Below are positions 6,897 through 12,437 of a DNA stretch of 12,437 bases, one piece after another. The first letter of the stretch is position 1; every line of letters starts with the position of its first letter. Made by a program: the position numbers and the translations under genes. The notes beneath the pieces are model-generated. The model was not told the DNA's origin and did no database searches. It was given only the letters and a program-made list of their open reading frames with translations. This DNA comes from Scleroderma bovista. Its lineage: Eukaryota; Basidiomycota; Agaricomycetes; Boletales; Sclerodermataceae. The stretch lies in NCBI GenBank assembly GCA_037178675.1, contig JAYMGJ010000175.1, positions 1 through 12,437 of the forward strand, in the 5' to 3' direction.

Positions 6897-8290
6897 CACA
6901 TGGAGAAGTGCGTCTTTCTAGGCTATCCTGAGGGTTACAAAGGCTGGAAGTTCTATAATCCTACCTCCAAGCGCACTCTAATCTCTGAAAGGGCTGATTT
7001 CGACGAAAGGTACTTCCTTATGTCCAAAAGATCGTCCTCACCCTCCCAGCCTCCCCCTACTGCTCCTGCTCTCGTCCCACCTGCGCCCCCTGTTGAATAC
7101 TACAACCCTGGTGCGACTCTGGACTCTGACAGCGATTGCAATGAGGTACTGGATCATGGGGGGGAGCCTATACCTTTACCTGCTAATCCAGAACCTCCTG
7201 CTATTCCAGATGAACCTCCTGCGCCTCCTGTGCGCACTCCATCCCCAGAACCACGTCCCAGACCTCCTAGTCCCATCAGAATCAGTGCCAGACTGCCTAT
7301 GCGCAACAGACAGAAGCCTAGGGAGTGGTGGATGCTCTCCCCTGCGCAGCTCGATGAACCTGATGAGATGGAGGACAGTGATGATGAGTTGGCAATGTCT
7401 GCATCCCTTCCAGATGAGCCACTCACATTTGCAGAGGCTCTAACTCGTCCTGATGCAGAAAAGTGGAGACAGGCCGCTTTGGAGGAGCTAGCTGCTCACC
7501 AGTCAAATGGTACTTGGACCCTTGTTCCTAGACCTGCTGGGAGTAAGGTCATCGGTTCAAAGTGGGTATTCAAGGTAAAGCGCAATGCAGATGGCTCTGT
7601 AGACCGCTACAAGGCTCGATTGGTGGCCAAGGGCTACAACCAGCGTCCTGGATTCGATTACCTCGAAGTCTTCCCTCCTACTGTTCGCCTTTCCTCCATA
7701 CGGGTTATCCTCGCACTTGCTGCACTCCAGGACCTCTACCTGCACTCCCTCGACGTCTCTCATGCCTCCCTCAATGGGGAAATGGACTGTGAGGTCTATA
7801 TGGCGCAACCAGAAGGATTTGTGGAGGGAGATCCCAAGGACAAGGTGTGTCTGCATCAGAAGGCTATCTATGGTAGCAAATGCGCTCTGTAATCGAGTCC
7901 CTTGACTTCAGACAGATGTACTCTGATGCCAGCATCTATATCTAATCCAAGGATGGTGTAACTATCATTCTCCCTGTCTTTGTCGATGATATGACTCTAG
8001 CCTCGCAATCTGAACCTGCCATCCAGTCTTTCATCGCCCAACTCAGCCAGCACTTCAAAATCCGCGATCTGGGGCCTACTACTCAGCTTCTAGGCATCAA
8101 AATCGACAGGGATCGTCCCAAGCGCTCTATCTCACTCTCCCAAAGGCAGTATTGCCTTGATATCCTTGATCGGTTTGGTATGGCTGACTGCAAACCCATC
8201 TCCACTCCAATGGAACCTGGCCTTCGTCTGTCTCGCACTCAGAGCCCCCAGAATGCTCAGGAAGCTGCAACTATGCATCAGACTCCTTAT
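6897..8290 (+). pseudogene. Copia reverse transcriptase region of element A, broken
   Basis: The frame from 6897 to a stop at 7890-7892 covers HMEKCVFLGYPEGYKGWKFY, a long Pro-rich linker (~7030-7290), NGTWTLVPRPAGSKVIGSKW, YKARLVAKGYNQRPGFDYLE and LDVSHASLNGEMDCEVYMAQ (RVT_2 family, catalytic Asp in LDV). After AIYGSK (~7880) the usual copia motif ending in a Trp (YGxKQ...WN.K) is missing and LRSVIESLDFRQMY follows in another frame, an apparent deletion of about 28 bp. A TAA at 7943-7945 is a further stop. The active-site pair is present as FVDD at 7979-7990. Continuing frames give LGPTTQLLGIKI and TPYLSAVGALMYLATTTRPD. Confidence 0.85.
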
Positions 8291-8965
8291 CTGTCTGCTG
8301 TTGGTGCTCTGATGTATCTTGCTACCACTACTCGTCCAGATATCGCATATTCTGTCGGAGTATTGGCCAGATTCAACTCCAATCCAGGCTGGACCCACTG
8401 GCTCGCTGTCAAACACCTCCTGCGCTATATTAAGGGTACCCTTGACTACTCTATCACCTACTCCCCTGATCCCTCGCAACCTGAGACCTTTATCACGTTC
8501 TCTGATGCAGATCATGGTGGATGCAAGGATACTGGTCGCTCTACTGGTGGATATGTGGTCAAAATGGGTACTGGTGTAGTTTCCTGGTCTTTTAAGCTGC
8601 AAAACGACGTTGCTCTATCTACCACTGAAGCTGAGTACATGGCAGCTGGCCAAGCAGGCAAGGAGATCAAATAGATGTGCAATCTGATGCATGAGTTTGG
8701 TATTCCCCTTCCTGGCGCCTCCTCTCTGCTCATTGACAACCAATCCGCAATTTCTGTGGCCAAGAACCCAGAACACCATGGCAGGATGAAACAGCTGGAT
8801 CTTTGCTACTACTGGCTTCGAGATGCGGTCCAGGAACAGGTTATCACACCTTCCTTTGTCCCTACCACTCAACAGGCTGCTGATCTACTCACCAAACCGT
8901 TGACTACACCCAAGGTGAGGGAGTTTTGTCAGATGCTGGGACTTGGTGGATCTGGGGGGAGTTGA
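8291..8965 (+). pseudogene. Copia RNase H region of element A
   Basis: In one frame to the TGA at 8963-8965 it reads GALMYLATTTRPDIAYSVG, then the RNase H core FSDADHGGCKDTGRSTGGYV, LSTTEAEYMA, LLIDNQSAI and KQAADLLTKPL-like sequence (seen as TQQAADLLTKPLTTPKVREF). The acidic residues of the three motifs (D, E, D) are present. One TAG at 8672-8674 after KEIK replaces the Trp usual at that place, a G-to-A change. RNase H removes the RNA strand during reverse transcription. It is the C-terminal domain of the polyprotein, and its last codons (GGSGGS) overlap the first of two purine tracts. Confidence 0.85.
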
Positions 8966-8984
8966 TGATTTGCAGAGATGCACA

Positions 8985-8996
8985 ATCAGGGGGGAG
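8985..8996 (+). promoter_or_regulatory. Polypurine tract of element A
   Basis: The sequence ATCAGGGGGGAG sits immediately before the 3' LTR start (TGTTGGTATTG at 8997), the position of the plus-strand primer in LTR retrotransposons. A near copy, TCTGGGGGGAG, lies 35 bp upstream at 8951-8961. Confidence 0.75.
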
Positions 8997-9121
8997 TGTT
9001 GGTATTGAGTGTTTGTGCACTCTTGTTGTACTTATGGACGCCTTTTTTACTGATTACTTCAGCTCCTTCCTTTCATGGATCATCACATGATTTGTGGCTC
9101 ATGTTTTCCTTTGTTTCTCTT
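8997..9121 (+). mobile_element. 3' LTR of element A, first part (125 bp)
   Basis: It starts TGTTGGTATTGAGTG right after the polypurine tract and follows the copia LTR family, though diverged (CTTATGGACGCC segment). It breaks off at CTCTT (9117-9121), the TSD of the inserted gypsy-type LTR. It resumes at 10030; the two parts total 279 bp, the length of LTR copy 2. Confidence 0.85.
9117..9121. repeat. Target-site duplication CTCTT, left copy
   Basis: Repeated exactly at 10025-10029, bounding the gypsy-type LTR. Confidence 0.85.
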
Positions 9122-9384
9122 TGTCAAGACCGGTTCTTCACTGATCTGATCTCTACGAGGGGTCAGGGGGTCAGGGGTTTGTCTAGCGGTAAGACCGAGA
9201 TGCTACGTAGCGTAGTCGTGCTTCCTGAATGATAGGAAGGCCGACCGAGGGTCTGACAGAGAGTCCGAGGGTAAATGGTCTACGACCACTTGCACGAGAC
9301 AGAGATGGGGAGTGCGAAGGGAGAACAGATGAGAAGTATCTTATTCGATATTCGAACTGAAACTACAACAGACCGAGTATCTAG

Positions 9385-9394
9385 GTATTTATAC
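9385..9394 (-). promoter_or_regulatory. TATA box of the gypsy-type LTR
   Basis: Read on the minus strand this is GTATAAATAC, about 347 bp into the LTR once the nested copy is removed. The probable gypsy LTR of element G has a similar GTATAAGTAC about 370 bp in. Confidence 0.45.
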
Positions 9395-9625
9395 TGAGTA
9401 GAACGGATGAGGCGATGTACGGGAAGTCAGGATTACCGACGAACGACGAGCGCAGCCGCACTGCGCACTGAGTAAGTACGGTAAGTGCGATAACCGGTTT
9501 ACCGATAGACATTGTGTTAGTAATGCAACGGGACGGGAACGTATAGTAACCGGAAACGAGAAAGGAAACATATTAGGTAATAGTGCAGAGAGACAGAACG
9601 GACAACGCGCTCACCGATCGGTGGC

Positions 9626-9630
9626 GATAC
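9626..9630. repeat. Target-site duplication GATAC, left copy
   Basis: Repeated exactly at 9909-9913 on the other side of the copia LTR. Confidence 0.88.
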
Positions 9631-9908
9631 TGTTGATATTGAGTGTTTGTGCACTCTTGTGGTGTTGTGTGGCGCATTTGCAGTGATTACTTCAGCTGTT
9701 TCCTTTCCAGGTTGATCAGGTGATTTGTGGCTTTTGTGTTACACTGTTTTTCCTTGTTTGCTTTGTTTGTGTAGTTGAAATTTTCGTGCCCAGAGTCCTT
9801 TCTCTTCAGTCTCTGACACTGGGCACAAGGTCTGTAATCTGTAGCTCTCCTCATAATTTAGTCTCTGACACTGGGCACAAGTGTCCTCCTTTGTGGTTTA
9901 TTTGAACA
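9631..9908 (+). mobile_element. Solo copia-type LTR, copy 3 (278 bp), inside the gypsy-type LTR
   Basis: It runs from TGTTGATATTGAG to TTTATTTGAACA and reads as identical to copy 1 at 2573-2850. A perfect TSD GATAC (9626-9630, 9909-9913) marks an independent insertion. It is the innermost and therefore youngest layer of this nest. Inverted arms lie at the same offsets as in copy 1 (first arm 9786-9797). Confidence 0.92.
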
Positions 9909-9913
9909 GATAC
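9909..9913. repeat. Target-site duplication GATAC, right copy
   Basis: It matches 9626-9630 and directly follows the terminal CA of copy 3. Confidence 0.88.
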
Positions 9914-10024
9914 AGGACAGATAGAAAGAAACGGAAAAGGGAGTACATACAATAGACGGATGGCGAACGCGTGGACACGATCGGACAATAGGGTACAGGG
10001 TGATCGGATGTCACGGTCGTGACA

Positions 10025-10029
10025 CTCTT
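10025..10029. repeat. Target-site duplication CTCTT, right copy
   Basis: It matches 9117-9121 and follows the terminal TGACA of the gypsy-type LTR. Confidence 0.85.
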
Positions 10030-10183
10030 TGTTTGCTTTGTTTGTATAGTTGAAATTTTCGTGCCCAGAGTCTTTTCTCTTCAGTCTCTAACACTGGGCA
10101 CTAGGTCTGTATCCTCTAGCTATCCTCTCAATTCAGTCTCTGACACTGGGCACTAGAGTGCTCCTCTGTGGTTTATCTTAACA
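10030..10183 (+). mobile_element. 3' LTR of element A, second part (154 bp)
   Basis: It begins TGTTTGCTTTGTTTGTATAG, matching the middle of LTR copy 2 exactly where the first part broke off, and ends GTGGTTTATCTTAACA. It keeps the arm GTGCCCAGAGTC (10061-10072) and the two complementary arms, one with a G-to-A change (AACACTGGGCAC). The element B RT frame starts at the next base. Confidence 0.88.
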
Positions 10184-12096
10184 GATGGAGGTTGTGGATA
10201 GCAGCAAGAGCAAGGATGATGTGAATGCAGGCCATGCAGACAGTAGGGGCGAAGATCTTGAGGTAATTGAAGCGAGGTCTCTGGTTATAGCCCTTGGCCA
10301 CAAGGTGTCCCTTGTAGCGATCTATAGAGCCATCAGCATTGCGCTTGACCTTAGACACCCACTTGGACCCAATGATATGTTCTTTGGGTCTCCTAACCAA
10401 GCGCCAAGTACCATTGGTCTTATGCACAGCTAGCTCGTCCAGGGCAGCCTGGTGCCACTGGGAAGCATCAGTATGATGCATTGCCTCAGCATAAGTCCTA
10501 GGCTCAGACACAGCACTCAGAAAAGCCAAATCTGTGTCCTCATCTTCATACTCCATATCATCCTCAAGCTGCTCTGTACTGAGCTTCCACCACTCGCGTG
10601 GAGGTCGTCTTTGGCGTGCAGGCAACCAGGCATCAATGCCAACAGGAGAAGGACGACGTAAAGGCGCAGCTGGAGCTGGTGGAGATTCTGGAGGAGGCTG
10701 AGCAGGTGCAGGGTCATTATCCAGAGCACCACAGGCGTCCACAGGCTGCGCTGGGATGTTGGTACTCACAGCAGCCAATTGGGGCACTACTGGTGGATGG
10801 CCCACTCCCCCTTGACCCTGTACATGTGAAGGAGGATCATCCTTGCCATCAGAATCACCAGAGTCATCAATAGGACCAACAGAGTGACCAGTGGGCTGAG
10901 GGAGCACACCAGGCACATTGGCAGGCCTCTTAGACGCCAGGAAATGACGTTCATCATAGTCAGTGCGCTCAGAAATGACCGTGTGCTTGGTAGTGGGGTT
11001 ATAGAACTTCCAACCCTTATACCCAATAGGATAGCCAATAAAGACACACTTCTCCATGTGTGGGTCAAGCGCAGCATGCTTATCCTTCTGCACATGCACA
11101 TAGGCTGTACATCCCCACACCCTTAGATGGGACACATCGGGTTTGCATCCATGCCACAGCTCATAGGGCGTAGTACCATCCACTGCATCAGTGGGACACC
11201 TGTTCCAAACATGCACAAGAGCAGCAAGAGCCTCACCCCAGAAGGCCTTGGCAAGGCCAGACTCGTCCAACATAGCAGTGATGCACTCAGACAACAGTCT
11301 ATTAGTGCGTTCTGCCACCCCATTCTGCTGAGGACGAGCCCTGACAGTGTGCTGGCGCTCAATACCACACAGCGCAGTGAAATTGGCCATAGCATTGCTC
11401 ATGTACTCACTACCCTTGTCATCCCTTAGAGTCTTGAGCTTGCACTCGCTCTGGTTCTCTGCAAAGGCGTTGAAGTGTTTAAAGGCCTCGAAGACGTCCG
11501 ACTTGGCAGTAATGGGGGTCACAAAGCGATATCTGGAGTAGTCGTCAATGAATGTGACCCAGTAGCGATAGCCAGAGAAGGTCCTATAGTGCAGCATGTG
11601 TACATCAGTGTGCACAAGTTCCAGAGGACGAGAAGCGTGCCACTCAGAGCTAGGAAAATGATTGGCATGCATCTTGTCAGCCAGGCATGGCTCACAGACA
11701 GGATCCGGCGGAGTTCTGAGGTCCAGCTTCATCCCAGTGACCATGTCACGTTTGTAGAGCGTCTTGACCCATTCCAAATGATGGTGCACAAGCCTGCGAT
11801 GCCAGAGAGACAAATCTAAGGGCAGAGTCGAAGCAGGTCGCGCATACTGGGTTATTGGAAGGGTGGTTCCGTCCAGGAATGCAGCATTGCTGTCATTGAT
11901 GGTGGCAACAAAGAGAGTAGGCCCAGGGGGACGAGAGAACACCATGGCAGATGAGTTAATTTTGACAACAAAGCCAGAGTGGCGAGTTAAATACAGGACT
12001 GAGAGGAGATTGTTTCTAAGGTCAGGTACATGCAAGACTCGAGTCAACTCCACTGCCCTCGCACTCCTGCCCTCTATGACCGGCTGAAAGACCACA
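10184..12096 (-). pseudogene. Element B pol: integrase and N-terminal RT, open frame, protease deleted
   Basis: One minus-strand frame is open for ~640 codons. It begins at VVFQPVIEGR (end of protease), then LHVPDLRNNLLSVLYL, the zinc-binding LWHRRLVHHHLEWVKTLYKR with CEPCLADKMHANHFP, and the integrase core HTDVHM, FIDDYSRYRF, LRDDKGSEYM and QQNGVAERTNRLL, so both catalytic Asp and the Glu are in place. The linker is Pro-rich. RT starts with NGTWRLVRRPKEHIIGSKW and stops at AAIHNLHL, where element A inserted, before any FVDD. RT residues YKGHLVAKGYNQRPRFNYLK and FAPTVCMACIHI hold Arg-to-Cys/His and Glu-to-Lys changes compared with A, fitting CpG loss. It lacks protease, RT active site and RNase H, so it is not functional despite the open frame. 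Confidence 0.85.
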
Positions 12097-12224
12097 AAGA
12101 CTTGCATTGCCAGCACTCTCAGTATGTCCCATGGAGCCAGCATTGGCAAAGGCAGAGGTAATAGGAGGTGCTGAGGGGTTATTGGTCGCTGTAGGGGTAT
12201 TGGAGGACGTCTCCTTGGTGTTGT
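12097..12224 (-). pseudogene. Element B Gag tail fragment
   Basis: On the minus strand it reads NNTKETSSNTPTATNNPSAP, PITSAFANAGSM and SAGNASL. Element A has the matching QAMEFTGNASLRSFDPSS just before its protease. In B the next ~60 codons, including the DTGA active site, are absent and the frame changes; sequence resumes at the end of the protease. A frame read straight across the junction soon gives unrelated residues. The upstream Gag is separated by the LTR at 12225. Confidence 0.7.
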
Positions 12225-12437
12225 TGTGAAGATAAACCACAAAGGAGCACACTAGTGCCCAGTGTCAGAGACTTAATTGAGAGGATAGCTACAGGATACA
12301 GACCTAGTGCCCAGTGTCAGAGACTGAAGAGAAGAGACTCTGGGCACGAAAATTTCAACTATACAAACAAAGCAAACACAGAAAAACAGTGTAATACAAA
12401 AGCCACAAATCACCTGATCAACCTGGAAAGGAAACAG
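12225..12437 (-). mobile_element. Copia-type LTR, copy 5, partial (runs off the right edge)
   Basis: On the minus strand it ends GTGGTTTATCTTCACA and covers ~213 bp of the 3' side of the LTR family; the TGTTG start lies beyond the window. It carries both GACACTGGGCAC arms and the GTGCCCAGAGTC arm (12335-12346 on the + strand as GACTCTGGGCAC). It belongs to the CACTAGG subfamily of copy 2. It interrupts the Gag frame of element B; the five bases next to it (12220-12224, GTTGT) are the candidate TSD. Whether it is solo or the LTR of a full element cannot be told here. Confidence 0.85.

Larger units (their letters stand above)
9122..10024 (-). mobile_element. Gypsy-type solo LTR (620 bp without its insertion)
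   Basis: On the + strand it starts TGTCAAGACCGG and ends CGGTCGTGACA, an 11-bp terminal inverted repeat with one mismatch. A perfect TSD CTCTT (9117-9121, 10025-10029) bounds it. Orientation is set as minus because only that strand has a TATA box, GTATAAATAC (9394-9385), well placed for an LTR promoter, and because its minus-strand end CCGGTCTTGACA resembles the gypsy LTR end at 4272. The base composition is richer in CpG than its surroundings, so it is probably younger. It is split at 9626-9630 by a copia solo LTR. No coding potential is seen. It could instead be a small non-autonomous element, but the LTR-like ends favour a solo LTR. Confidence 0.75.
5165..10183 (+). mobile_element. 5'-truncated Ty1/copia element A, nested and decayed
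   Basis: The order on the + strand is zinc knuckle, protease, integrase, RT, RNase H, polypurine tract, 3' LTR. PR-IN-RT-RH is the Ty1/copia order. The 5' LTR and the capsid part of Gag are missing; gypsy Gag of element G adjoins at ~5165. A solo LTR splits the protease (5538-5816) and a double-nested insertion splits the 3' LTR (9122-10024, plus TSD). The right end abuts element B's RT frame at 10184, showing that A inserted into B. The five bases after the end are GATGG; the partner TSD was lost with the 5' end. Confidence 0.85.
10184..12224 (-). mobile_element. Ty1/copia element B, internal fragment, minus strand
   Basis: The fragment contains, in minus-strand order, the Gag tail, integrase and the first part of RT. 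It is cut at 10184 by the 3' LTR end of element A and at 12224 by an LTR of the same family. Neither its own LTRs nor its RT active site and RNase H are in the window. Its integrase is similar to element A's but clearly diverged, so it is a separate lineage copy. Confidence 0.85.

Noticed and set aside
9122..10024. DNA transposon (MITE) explanation for the TGTCA...TGACA segment
   Set aside because: A 5-bp TSD, LTR-type ends shared with the gypsy LTR near 4272 and a TATA box at a matching depth fit a solo LTR better, though not exclusively.
10598..11819. Plus-strand frames across 10185-12087
   Set aside because: All are opposite the element B pol frame and show no independent motifs.

Overview
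The window looks like a transposon-dense region of a basidiomycete fungus, probably an Agaricomycete. This is inferred from short 34-56 nt spliceosomal introns, from Ty1/copia and Ty3/gypsy proteins of the type common in Agaricomycete genomes, and from a PIF/Harbinger transposase beside a Myb/SANT-like gene. No host housekeeping gene, tRNA, rRNA or CRISPR array was recognised.

Layout. (i) 1-1205: the end of a PIF/Harbinger transposase gene (+) converges on a three-exon Myb/SANT-like gene (-) that reads through without a stop once two introns are removed. (ii) 1380-1960: a non-coding degenerate TGGTCTGA-type array with a ~61-bp higher-order period. (iii) 1985-2850: a weak minus-strand spliced candidate, a minus-strand copia protease remnant, and a 278-bp solo LTR with a perfect 5-bp target-site duplication (TSD). 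(iv) 2851-3640: decayed intergenic DNA rich in AACTCCGG-like motifs. (v) 3641-5164: probable 5' LTR and Gag of a decayed gypsy element (G). (vi) 5165-10183: a 5'-truncated copia element (A), joined in frame to the gypsy Gag. Its protease carries a solo LTR, its pol carries stops, frameshifts and a deletion, and its 3' LTR is split by a gypsy-type solo LTR that is itself split by a copia solo LTR. (vii) 10184-12224: a second copia element (B) on the minus strand, with a long open integrase/RT frame but no protease. It is cut on one side by element A and on the other by an LTR that runs off the window (12225-12437).

The insertion order can be read from the nesting. B was there first and A landed in its reverse transcriptase. 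A gypsy LTR then entered A's 3' LTR and lost its internal region, and a copia LTR entered that gypsy LTR and became solo. A further LTR of the same copia family sits in A's protease, and another in B's gag. Two of the solo LTRs (2573 and 9631) read as identical but have different TSDs, so the family was probably active recently. The most unusual points are the triple nesting, the in-frame Ty3-Gag/Ty1-zinc-knuckle chimera, and a conserved three-arm inverted repeat in every copia LTR. I saw no cellular pathway or defence system: the region is best described as layered mobile elements.
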